Assembly (NCBI GenBank): GCA_003228175.2
Contig: QGNQ01000020.1
Span: 1 to 36,776, forward strand
From: Chloroflexota bacterium
GTDB taxonomy: Bacteria > Chloroflexota > Dehalococcoidia > Bin125
Direction of reading: 5' to 3'
DNA length: 36,776 nucleotides
Shown: one piece after another, positions 1 to 7,325 of the stretch
How positions within the stretch are numbered: position 1 is the stretch's first letter
How the letters are laid out: each line of letters begins with the position of its first letter
The notes under the pieces: model-generated
Databases searched by the model: none
What the model was told of the DNA's origin: nothing
The model's input: the letters and a program-made list of their open reading frames with translations, nothing else
Translations under genes and position numbers: made by a program

Positions 1-255
1 CGCGGGCTGGACGGCAGCGACCTGCGCAGCGGTCCCGTCCGGGCGCGCCCCGGCGGCCTGCGTCCTGGCGAGCGCATCGCGACCAGCACGCGCGTCGGCG
101 TGGAGTACGCCGGCCGGGAGGCGGCGGCGCTTCCCTGGCGCTTCTTCATTGCGGGCAACCCGTCCCTCTCACGTGGGCGCCCGACGAACCCGGATCGCGC
201 CGCAGAGTTCCTCGCCCAGCGCATCCGGCGTCGAACGGAGGCGAATCATGACTGA
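1..255 (+). CDS. 3-methyladenine DNA glycosylase (AAG/Mpg family), C-terminal part
   Basis: The reading frame is open from the window edge to the TGA at 253-255, giving 84 residues of the C-terminus of a protein. The stretch RVGVEYAG followed by LPWRFFIAGNPSLSR matches the end of the AAG/Mpg family of monofunctional DNA glycosylases, in which an R-I/V-G-x-x-Y-A block is followed by a PWRF block and a G-N-x-x-x-S element. These enzymes flip out and remove alkylated purines such as 3-methyladenine in base excision repair. The catalytic Glu and the beta-hairpin intercalation region lie upstream of the window and cannot be checked. Family assignment rests on this C-terminal block only; the gene is cut by the window edge and not evidently broken. 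Confidence 0.75.
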   Translation, partial: RGLDGSDLRSGPVRARPGGLRPGERIATSTRVGVEYAGREAAALPWRFFIAGNPSLSRGRPTNPDRAAEFLAQRIRRRTEANHD

Positions 256-287
256 ACGTGCTATGTATTCTAGATAACCGACCGAGC

Positions 288-310
288 GACCGCATGGCCG
301 AACGGCGGTC
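288..310 (+). terminator. Weak hairpin after the glycosylase gene
   Basis: Inverted repeat GACCGC (288-293) and GCGGTC (305-310) with an 11-base loop, 33 bases after the glycosylase stop. There is no T-run, so it could be a Rho-independent-like hairpin or simply GC-rich chance pairing. Confidence 0.25.
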
Positions 311-402
311 GTACGCAGGGCGATGCCGGGTTAACATTCGCTGCGGCCCACCCGCGCTACACGCAGGCCACAGCCAGGAGCGGGTCGACCGACCTGCGTG
401 AT

Positions 403-422
403 CCCACGATGACAGTCGTGGG
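403..422. promoter_or_regulatory. Perfect inverted repeat, candidate MarR operator
   Basis: CCCACGA (403-409) and TCGTGGG (416-422) form a perfect 7-base inverted repeat with a 6-base spacer, ending 7 bases before the MarR reading frame. MarR dimers usually bind palindromes of about this size that overlap their own promoter, so autoregulation is a reasonable inference. The alternative is a hairpin in the 5' leader. Confidence 0.4.
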
Positions 423-429
423 TCAGTGA

Positions 430-912
430 GTGACAGAGAAGAGGGAACCATTGGCAAAAGCAGAGCCGGCCTCCGCAAAGGCGACCCAAGCATATCAACA
501 GCTGTATCGGACCTTCAGCACCTTGGATCGCTCGCATGAGCGCTGGCTGGCCGGCGTTGGCAGCAATGGAGCCCGCTTCGCGGTCCTCTCCGCGCTGGCC
601 GGCAGCGACCGGGCCCTGACCCCCTCCGACGTTTCCACCTCAACCGGGCGCAGCCCGAACGCGATCTCGCCGCTGCTGCGTGCGCTGCAAGATGAGGGGC
701 TGATCAAGCGGGCCGCGAACAGCGCCGACCGCCGCTCCCACTTCCTCTCCTTGACCGCGCCCGGCCGTCGGCTGGCGCAGAAGTTGGAGAAGGAAGAGAC
801 GGCCTTCGTGCGGGCCGCGCTGGGCAAACAATCCGCCGGCGACCTGACAACGTTGAGCAAGACGCTGGCCTCGCTGGAAGAGCAGGTTGGCTCCGTAAAG
901 CGCGCGCGCTAG
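430..912 (+). CDS. MarR-family winged-helix transcriptional regulator
   Basis: A 160-residue protein with a winged-helix core: a helix-turn-helix around LTPSDVSTSTGRSPNAISPL, then the recognition helix and wing RALQDEGLIKR and DRRSHFLSLTAPGR, which is the classic MarR D-x-R-x-x-x-x-x-L-T-x-x-G signature. A C-terminal helix (roughly residues 115-155) would complete the dimerisation domain. The frame opens with GTG at 430, but the in-frame TTG at 451 is preceded by AGAGGGA at a good distance and may be the true start, which would remove the first seven residues. MarR proteins commonly repress nearby genes and respond to small phenolic or lipophilic ligands; no obvious efflux or catabolic partner lies next to it. 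A perfect inverted repeat immediately upstream may be its own operator. Confidence 0.85.
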   Translation: MTEKREPLAKAEPASAKATQAYQQLYRTFSTLDRSHERWLAGVGSNGARFAVLSALAGSDRALTPSDVSTSTGRSPNAISPLLRALQDEGLIKRAANSADRRSHFLSLTAPGRRLAQKLEKEETAFVRAALGKQSAGDLTTLSKTLASLEEQVGSVKRAR

Positions 913-964
913 CCCACCGCCGGGGTACGACGCGGGCCCGCCGTGGATAGCGGCCCGCAGGCAG

Positions 965-2146
965 TCACTCTTCGAGTGGGGCGCCGACGCGGTAAATGAT
1001 CCCCGCGTCGGCGTCGACGATGTAGACCCCCGCGTTCGGCCCAACCGCAACGTCCACCGGTCGCCGCAGGCCGGTCGCGAAGCTCCGCAGCGTAAGCGTG
1101 CCGTCCTCCCCCACCTGCACGAACTGAACGCTCGCCCCAATCGGATCGCTGACCCGAGCCGAGACCGTGCGCGCCGCCGTAGACAGCGCCACAAAGAGGC
1201 CGCGTCGGAACTCTTAAGCGAACAGCGGGGAGTCCATCCAAGCGATGCCCGCAGCGCCCGTCTCGGTACCCAGCAGCAGGGCCGCCGGTCCCGCGTCTCC
1301 GAAACCCTCACCCTCAGGCGCGCAGTAGGGCCAGCCATAGTGCGCGCCGGGCAGGATCCGATTCAGCTCGTCCGGGCTCAGGCAGGGCGACAGCGAACCC
1401 TGGTCCGTCGCCCACAACGCCCCGTCCGGGCTGAATGTGAGGTCCGACACATTGCGCAGACCACTCGCATATAGACGGATTTCGCTACTGATCGGGTCGA
1501 TCTGGAGGATCGCCGCGGAGAGCCGGCTCGCCTCCACGCAATCGTTACAGGTCGACCCGATAGATACGTAGATCAGGCCGTCCGGCCCCTCCACGATCGC
1601 ATTGTTGGCGCGCACACGGTCGGGAAGGCCGCGCACGATGGGGGTCACCACGTCCGCGACGCCGTCGCCGTCGCTGTCGGTCAGGCGGCTCACTTGGCCG
1701 CGCTGGCTTAGCAGGACGGATCCATCCGCCGCAGCGGCGATGCCGCGCAATTCGCCCAGGCCCTCAGCAACAAGCTGCGGCGGATCAGCACGATGGTCGC
1801 CGTTGCCATCCTGAAAACGCCAGACCCGACCGCCACTCTCAGCGACCAGCAACCGGCCCTCAGTATCGAACGCGATTCCCACGGGCTGTTGCAGGCCCTC
1901 CGCCCAGCGCACCCCCGCCATCCCCGGCGGCAGGCCCAACTCTTCCGCTAGCGGGGGCGGGCCGGCCGCGACTTCTTCACCCGGGTCGGCGTCGCTGTCG
2001 ACCTCTTCAACCGCCGCGTCGTCGTGCGCGGCCTCTTCCCCGACCGATTCGGCCGCGGCCGGCGCCTCGCTCGCCGACTGGCACGCCGCCAGTACGAGCA
2101 ACAGGCCCGGAATCACAAGTGCGAGCAGGACCGCACGACGCTGCAT
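965..2146 (-). pseudogene. PQQ-dependent sugar dehydrogenase-like lipoprotein, interrupted by an in-frame TAA
   Basis: From ATG at 2146 (AGGGAG four bases upstream) the frame encodes a lipoprotein signal ending in the lipobox LAAC, an acidic linker, then a beta-propeller of the soluble glucose/sorbosone dehydrogenase type: LQQPVGIAFDTEGRLLVAES, NAIVEGPDGLIYVSIGS, LRNVSDLTFSPDGALWATDQ and DELNRILPGAHYGWPYC are typical blades. A TAA at 1214-1216 stops it after 310 codons. The same frame continues without shift through RRGLFVALSTAARTVSARVS and a final blade (RPVDVAVGPNAGVYIVDADA) to a TGA at 965-967. The continuation is the expected end of the family, so the change is a single nonsense codon rather than a frameshift. 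The product would have been an exported, membrane-anchored quinoprotein or carbohydrate-binding propeller. A sequencing error at this base cannot be excluded. Confidence 0.8.
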
Positions 2147-2257
2147 GGCGCTCCCTGGGCCGGATGTCACCTGCTGTGCAACCGATCCGCCCGTTCTCAC
2201 GTTAAGCAGGAGGAAGAGGCCCGGGCATCCGCCGGGCGTGTAAGGTCGTGCCGTTGC

Positions 2258-2283
2258 ACGCCTAGGGGCGGATCCCTAGGTGT
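2258..2283. repeat. Strong dyad in the divergent intergenic region
   Basis: CCTAGGG (2261-2267) and CCCTAGG (2274-2280) form a perfect 7-base stem with a 6-base loop, extended to ten pairs with one wobble at 2258-2283. It lies between the divergent lipoprotein and sortase genes, 112 bases upstream of the first and 126 upstream of the second. It may be an operator or a leader hairpin; no coding potential is convincing in 2147-2408. Confidence 0.4.
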
Positions 2284-2408
2284 TGGCCCGCGACGGCGCG
2301 AGTGACCTGGGCAGGAAGAGTCCCCGCGCCGACGATCGATCGATGACTGCCGCCCCGCGGCGGTCCTGACGATACGCGTGGCGCGAAGGCCAAGGGGGCG
2401 ACCACACG

Positions 2409-3416
2409 GTGCGAACATTCCGGCTCTGGCTCGAGAATCACATCTGGGTCGTCGCGACTTTGGGCGTGGCCGCGATCGTCTTCGGCATCACGTTCATCGC
2501 CGTCTCCAGCACCACCGACGGCAGTCCTGACATCCCCGACCGGGTCGTCTCTGCGGCGCCCCCAACCCCCGCGGAACAAGACGACGCGCCCGTTGAGACG
2601 GATGAACCCGCGCCCCCCGCCGAGGAAGACGACCCGGCGGAAGAGCAAGCCGAGCCGGAGCTGGCGGAGCCAATCGATGCGCAGGGGGACCAGGAGCCCA
2701 CAGCCGAGGTCCAGTCCGAACAGGCAGAAGCGCAAGCCCAGGCGGAGACAGAAGAGCCCGAGCGTCCTGTCGTCGCGGAGGAGCCAGAGGAGCCGGAGGA
2801 GCCGGAGGAGCCCTCCGCCGTTCTGCCCGAGTTCGACGAAGACACACTGGTCTACGGCGGCGTTGGCGTAGACGGCGCGATTCTCGGTGGTGTCGGCATC
2901 GTGTCGAGCAGCGGCGTCGCCGCGCGAACACAATGGGAGCTACTGCTGCCATCCGCACAGATCCGCGCGACCGTCGTCCGCGTGGGGCTGACCTTCTCGA
3001 ACGCACTGGGCGCGCCCGACAATCCCGACGTGATCGGCTGGTGGGAAACGGGACCGGAGCCGGGACAGCCCGGCAACGTGCTCTTCGACGGGCATCGTGA
3101 TTTTACCGACACGGACGGCAACATTGGCACCGGCGTGTGCTGGTTGCTGCCCAACACCGGGCTCGGCGATTTCCTCATCGTGCGGGCCAACGACGACCAG
3201 GTGAACTACGTCTACACCGTCATCGAAACGCTATCCGTGGTCTGGAACGATCCAAACGGCGTCGATTACCTGCGGCCCACCCGGGAGGCGATCCTGACAC
3301 TCGTCACCTGCGAGGGCTCGTTCGATGAAGCCGCGCACAACTACTCGAACCGGCGCATCGTCGTGGCCGAGCTGACCGACACGATCCCCTTCCTGGAAAA
3401 CACCACCACAGACTGA
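2409..3416 (+). CDS. Membrane-anchored sortase (class E/F-like)
   Basis: A 335-residue protein with one N-terminal membrane helix (about residues 14-32), an unusually long acidic Pro/Glu/Gln-rich linker (about 35-140, including repeated PEE units) and a C-terminal sortase domain. The catalytic triad is visible: His229 in FDGHRD, Cys301 in TLVTCEG and Arg315/316 in NRRIVVAEL. Sortases are transpeptidases that cleave a sorting motif of exported proteins and join them to the cell wall or to other subunits. The linker would carry the catalytic domain through a thick wall. The start is GTG with AAGGGGG upstream. It is followed after 89 bases by a large secreted protein, which could be a partner, although that protein lacks a clear sorting signal. 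A candidate LAxTG-type substrate is encoded at 17847-18203. The class within the family is uncertain. Confidence 0.85.
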   Translation: MRTFRLWLENHIWVVATLGVAAIVFGITFIAVSSTTDGSPDIPDRVVSAAPPTPAEQDDAPVETDEPAPPAEEDDPAEEQAEPELAEPIDAQGDQEPTAEVQSEQAEAQAQAETEEPERPVVAEEPEEPEEPEEPSAVLPEFDEDTLVYGGVGVDGAILGGVGIVSSSGVAARTQWELLLPSAQIRATVVRVGLTFSNALGAPDNPDVIGWWETGPEPGQPGNVLFDGHRDFTDTDGNIGTGVCWLLPNTGLGDFLIVRANDDQVNYVYTVIETLSVVWNDPNGVDYLRPTREAILTLVTCEGSFDEAAHNYSNRRIVVAELTDTIPFLENTTTD

Positions 3417-3505
3417 TCCCACGATCGGCGACGGCTGTCGCGCGACCCGACGAGCCGCGATGATAGCCCCTGCCGGCGGAGACGCTGTCCGGCCAGGGAG
3501 GTTCT

Positions 3506-5716
3506 ATGCCGGATCGTGCCTCGCGGTGGTTTACCTCAATCGCAGTCCTGACGATAGTGCTCGCGGCGCTAGTCGTGAGTCTCGCGCCCATAGGCCCGGC
3601 CGGGTCCCGCCAAGGCGGACCTGGGCCCGCGGCCAATCCGCTCCTACAGCTCGCGCCCGTCGAGAGCGCCGACGGCGATGTCGCGCTGTCCGACCGCGCG
3701 GTCGCAGCCAGTGCCAGCACTACCACCTGGACGCCCCAGTTCGTCTTCACCGACGAACTGGTCACCGTCGAGATGGCTCTGACGGGCGCAGTCACCACGC
3801 TGCTCTTCATCGACACCGCGGGCGGCATCCTGCAGCGGGACCCCATCCTGCCCGACATCCTCAACCTCTTCAACCCCCCGTTCGGTCCCGACCTGATCCA
3901 GCTGTTCGATGACGGCAGCAACGGCGATCGGATTCCCGGCGACCAAATCTGGAGTCGCTCCAACATCGCGCTGAACGCCGCGGCGCTTCTTCACGACGGT
4001 GGCACGCATCAGAGCGTGGTGATCGGGCAGATCGTCTATATCGATGAGCGCGACAACTCCGCCAGGTTTCAGTTTCCTGACCCCGGCGAAAAAGACACCG
4101 ACCTTCAGGTCGTCAACGCCTCACAACGTGGCATGGCGTTCACGGAGCTGGTTGCGGGCGAGGTCTTCGCGACCTCGACCGCGCTCTTCGTGATCGACGA
4201 CGGCAACTTCTTCCCCAATCCCGCGAACGCGTTCCGGCTGGAGAGCCTGAACATCTGCAACGCCTGCCGGATCCTGATCGACCAGTTCGGCGACGTGTTC
4301 GATTTCGTCCTCCTGGAAGGCGTGGAGCCGTTCGAGGGGGACCTGGTCGGGCAAGCCTCGGCCTTCCACACACGCCGCAAGAACGAAGCGCAGGGCATTG
4401 GCAAGAGCGTCTTTGATACCAACGTGGGCCCACTGACGCTGAACGGCGCGCCGGGCAACACGTTCTCAGACGGGCGCTTGTTGGGCATCACGTTCAACAA
4501 CGACCGCACGGGCTGGGCGCTGCCGCACGAGGTCATGCACCAATGGGCGACTCCCGACGAGGTCGTCTTGAACTTTCTCGAGTCCGGTGGGCACTACAAG
4601 CAGTTCAGCGACATCGTTGGCATCATGCGGGCCATCGTGAACGGGGTTCGCGGCGCCAACCGCGTCTCCGGGGACTTCGTCAGCAATGGCAACGGCACCT
4701 TCCGCATCGTCGAGCGGCAGGGGCTGAACGCGGACACGTTCTCCGACATCGTGTTGTACCTTGCCGGATTCCTCCCGACCGGCGCCGTGGGACCCATCAC
4801 GACCTTCACGGGCAACGTCAGCCTGACGGACCCCGACGCGGTGACCGTGGGCGGCACGGTCACGGAGACCATCAACGACGTGCTCGCCGCCTACGGCCCC
4901 CGCGTTCCCGACAGCACTGCGGCGCCCCGTGACTTCACCCTGGGCAGTGTCGTCGTGTCGGACCGGCCCGTCACAGAGGCGGAGTACACCTGGATGACGC
5001 TGGTCATCCGCTACTTCGGATCGGACAACGCCTACGATGGGTTCGGTCCGACGCCCTGGCGCTCCGCCACCCGCGGTCTCTCAACCCTGACGACGGCCCT
5101 GCCACCGCTGCCGCCGGGCGTCGCCCCGCCCGAACCAGAGCCAGAGCCGCAACCAGAGCCAGAGCCGGAACCGGAGCCCGAACCACAGCCCCAGCCACAG
5201 GGCGACACGGTCACGATCCCCGTCCGCGCCGGGTTCAATCTGGTCGGCTGGATGGGCGGCACCCCCGTGGAGGACGCGGTGGCGACGCTCCAGGCCAACT
5301 TCGACACGCTGTTCGGCTTCGACCCGATCGCCGGCCTGTTCGCGACCTACTCGCCGAACCTGCCCAGCTTCCTCAATGATCTCGAGGAGCTGGAAGCGGG
5401 GATGGGTCTCTGGCTGCTCTCGTCCGGCCCGGGCGAATGGGAGATGCCGGTGCCGGATGGCCCGCTCTCGATCGACCTGGTACGAGGCTTCAACCTCGTG
5501 GTCTGGAGCGGCGCCGGCGGGATCGACACCGCGGACGCGATCGCGTCGCTGGGCGACGCCGTGGTGACGCTCCTGGTCTGGGACCCGCTGTCGCAGAGCT
5601 TCCTGAGCTTCACGCCGGGCGCGCCCTACTTCCTCAATCTGGCGGGCACGTTGTTCTTCGGCGAGGGCGTCTGGATCAACGTCACCCGTTCGATCACCTG
5701 GAACCAGGGCGGCTAG
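3506..5716 (+). CDS. Secreted HExxH putative metallopeptidase with two C-terminal GFNLVxW repeats
   Basis: A 736-residue exported protein. AGGGAGG precedes the ATG. A signal peptide or anchor spans about residues 10-32 (hydrophobic IAVLTIVLAALVVSLAP). The central region contains HEVMH at 341-345, a HExxH zinc-binding motif as in gluzincin peptidases, followed by QWATPDE; the third zinc ligand cannot be named with confidence. A Pro-Glu/Pro-Gln linker (about 540-567) leads to two homologous segments starting at Gly576 (GFNLVGW) and Gly661 (GFNLVVW), each ending in a G-x-G-x-W element, 85 residues apart. The same repeat pair ends the M23 peptidase at 25633-26886. I infer an extracellular hydrolase with a surface-binding or anchoring tail. 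I do not recognise the whole-protein family, so peptidase activity is an inference from the HExxH motif and the exported location. Confidence 0.75.
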   Translation: MPDRASRWFTSIAVLTIVLAALVVSLAPIGPAGSRQGGPGPAANPLLQLAPVESADGDVALSDRAVAASASTTTWTPQFVFTDELVTVEMALTGAVTTLLFIDTAGGILQRDPILPDILNLFNPPFGPDLIQLFDDGSNGDRIPGDQIWSRSNIALNAAALLHDGGTHQSVVIGQIVYIDERDNSARFQFPDPGEKDTDLQVVNASQRGMAFTELVAGEVFATSTALFVIDDGNFFPNPANAFRLESLNICNACRILIDQFGDVFDFVLLEGVEPFEGDLVGQASAFHTRRKNEAQGIGKSVFDTNVGPLTLNGAPGNTFSDGRLLGITFNNDRTGWALPHEVMHQWATPDEVVLNFLESGGHYKQFSDIVGIMRAIVNGVRGANRVSGDFVSNGNGTFRIVERQGLNADTFSDIVLYLAGFLPTGAVGPITTFTGNVSLTDPDAVTVGGTVTETINDVLAAYGPRVPDSTAAPRDFTLGSVVVSDRPVTEAEYTWMTLVIRYFGSDNAYDGFGPTPWRSATRGLSTLTTALPPLPPGVAPPEPEPEPQPEPEPEPEPEPQPQPQGDTVTIPVRAGFNLVGWMGGTPVEDAVATLQANFDTLFGFDPIAGLFATYSPNLPSFLNDLEELEAGMGLWLLSSGPGEWEMPVPDGPLSIDLVRGFNLVVWSGAGGIDTADAIASLGDAVVTLLVWDPLSQSFLSFTPGAPYFLNLAGTLFFGEGVWINVTRSITWNQGG

Positions 5717-5746
5717 GCGCCGCAAAGGCACAGCCTGACATCGCAT

Positions 5747-5772
5747 GAACGGGCGCCGGCCGGCGCCCGTTC
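5747..5772. terminator. Perfect 26-base palindrome between convergent genes
   Basis: GAACGGGCGCCGG (5747-5759) is followed without gap by its reverse complement (5760-5772). It would fold into an 11-pair hairpin with a four-base loop in RNA of either strand and sits between the ends of the secreted protein gene and the epoxide hydrolase gene, as expected of a bidirectional terminator. Neither side has a real U-run. Confidence 0.6.
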
Positions 5773-5806
5773 TGCGTGCGCTCGCGATCTCGGGCCCTGG
5801 ACCGGC

Positions 5807-6955
5807 TCAGCGCAGCGGTCGGAAGAAGTCGCGAATGTCCTGGACCAGCAACTCCGGCTCCTCCAGCGCGGCGAAGTGGCCGCCGCGGTCGAACTCGCTC
5901 CAGTGCACCACGTTGCACGCGCGCTCCACCCAAGAGCGCGGCGGCGGATCGATCCCGATCTCGGCGGGGAAGATGGCGAAGCCCATAGGGGTCTCGATGC
6001 GCTCGTCTAGCTGCGCTTCCGGGTCGTGTGCGCTGGCCTGATAGCGATGCATGCTGGTGTTGATCGTGCCGCTGAACCAGTAGATGGAGATGTTGGTCAG
6101 CAGCTCGTCCTTGCTGAAGCGGGTCTCCACGTCGCCGTGGCAGTCGCTCCAAGAGCGGAACTTCTCCACGATCCAGCCGGCCAATCCGGCCGGTGAGTCG
6201 GTGAGCCCGTAGGCGAGCGTCTGCGGCTTGGTGCCCTGGATTTTCTGGTAGCCCGCCTCTTCACGATCCCAGACGCGCCTGCTCTTGAGAAAGGCTTCTT
6301 CCTCCGGCGACTGTGGCGTGCGTTCGGCGCGCGGTGGAGCCACGGCGATCATGTTGAGGTGCGCGCCGACGACGTGGTTGCGGTGGCGGTGAGCCAGGCG
6401 GGCGCTGATCCCAGCGCCCCAGTCGCCGCCCTGCGCGCCGTAGCGGTCGTAGCCCAGGCCGGCCATGAGCCTGGCCCACAGATCGGCCGTGTGGTTGGCC
6501 TTGCCGAAGCCCGGGAAATCGGGCAGCTGCGAGAATCCGTACCCTGGCAGCGACGGCGCGACAACGCTGAACGCATCGGCCGGATCGCCACCGTGAGCGG
6601 CGGGGTCCGTCAGGGGTCCCAAGATTTTGCTGACTTCGAAGATGGAGCCGGGCCAGCCGTGGCTGAAGATCAGCGGCAGCGGATCAGGCCCCAGCCCATG
6701 CTCGTGCACGTAATGCAACGCATAGCCGTCCAGATCAGTGCTGAATTGGGACATCGCGTTGAGTCGCGCTTCCTGGGCGCGCCAGTCGAAGTCGTTGAGC
6801 CAGTAGGAGCAGAGCTCTTGCACATAGGCGAGGTTGGCGCCGTACTCCCAGCCGCTGCCCGCGATCTCACCGGGCCAGCGGGTGCGAGCCAGCCGTTCCT
6901 TGAGGTCGGCGATAGCGTCGTCGGGGACATGGATCGTGTAGGGCGCGGGCGGCAT
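5807..6955 (-). CDS. Epoxide hydrolase (alpha/beta hydrolase with EHN N-terminal domain)
   Basis: A 382-residue protein of the microsomal-type epoxide hydrolase family. The N-terminal EHN segment (about residues 5-110: YTIHVPDDAIADLKERLART and the WEYG/WRAQE region) wraps the alpha/beta core. The oxyanion-hole motif HGWPGS is at 99-104, the nucleophile is Asp178 in GGDWG and the catalytic His360 lies in GGHFAALEEP. These enzymes open epoxides through an ester intermediate to give vicinal diols. I chose the ATG at 6955 because it has GGGAG five bases upstream and the family alignment begins immediately; an upstream extension of the frame has no homology. The gene converges with the secreted protein gene across a strong palindrome. 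The natural substrate is not evident from the context. Confidence 0.9.
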   Translation of the reverse strand: MPPAPYTIHVPDDAIADLKERLARTRWPGEIAGSGWEYGANLAYVQELCSYWLNDFDWRAQEARLNAMSQFSTDLDGYALHYVHEHGLGPDPLPLIFSHGWPGSIFEVSKILGPLTDPAAHGGDPADAFSVVAPSLPGYGFSQLPDFPGFGKANHTADLWARLMAGLGYDRYGAQGGDWGAGISARLAHRHRNHVVGAHLNMIAVAPPRAERTPQSPEEEAFLKSRRVWDREEAGYQKIQGTKPQTLAYGLTDSPAGLAGWIVEKFRSWSDCHGDVETRFSKDELLTNISIYWFSGTINTSMHRYQASAHDPEAQLDERIETPMGFAIFPAEIGIDPPPRSWVERACNVVHWSEFDRGGHFAALEEPELLVQDIRDFFRPLR

Positions 6956-7069
6956 GGCGACTCCCAATCTCAGCCCCGACCCTGCAGCCGGGCTGCGCTC
7001 ACGCGTAGCGTAGGGCGTGCGCGAGAATCGCAGCTGCCTCGACACGCGCCGACGAGCAACGCTCGCCAG

Positions 7070-7312
7070 CTACCCCTCGACGACGTCCCCCACGATCGGA
7101 TCGACGCGAACGCCCTCGGCCTGCATCCAGTCGATGCCGCGCTGGATCTCGTCCGCTTCGCCCTCGAGCTCCAGCACCACCCAGCCGAAGTCGTGCTCGA
7201 CGTCGGCCATGCGGATGTTGCTGACGAGCGCGAACTCCTGGCCCAGGCGGTAGATCAGGGGCTGTCCTACACGCTCGCCCTCAAAGGTGAAGCGCACGCG
7301 CTTGCTGGCCAT
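7070..7312 (-). CDS. NIL-domain (ACT-like) small protein
   Basis: An 80-residue protein that is essentially one NIL domain, the ferredoxin-like fold found at the end of MetN methionine-transporter ATPases: an initial strand RVRFTFEGERVGQPLIYRL, a central LVSNIRMADVEHDFGWVVLE and a final helix EIQRGIDWMQAEGVRVDPI. NIL domains are thought to bind small ligands such as methionine in an allosteric role. It starts 13 bases after the threonine synthase stop with AGAGGGG before its ATG, so the two are probably co-transcribed and the domain may sense an amino acid of the aspartate family for that enzyme. That regulatory role is an inference. Confidence 0.8.
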   Translation of the reverse strand: MASKRVRFTFEGERVGQPLIYRLGQEFALVSNIRMADVEHDFGWVVLELEGEADEIQRGIDWMQAEGVRVDPIVGDVVEG

Positions 7313-7325
7313 CTGAACCGCCCCT

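Noticed and set aside
400-3426. The 11-mer GATCCCACGAT found at 400-410 and again at 3416-3426
   Set aside because: Only the first copy is part of an inverted repeat; the second overlaps a stop codon region and is probably chance.
5131-5202. Short tandem GAGCC/CAGAGC-type repeat that might be a CRISPR or microsatellite
   Set aside because: It encodes the Pro-Glu/Pro-Gln linker of the secreted protein and is explained by that low-complexity linker.
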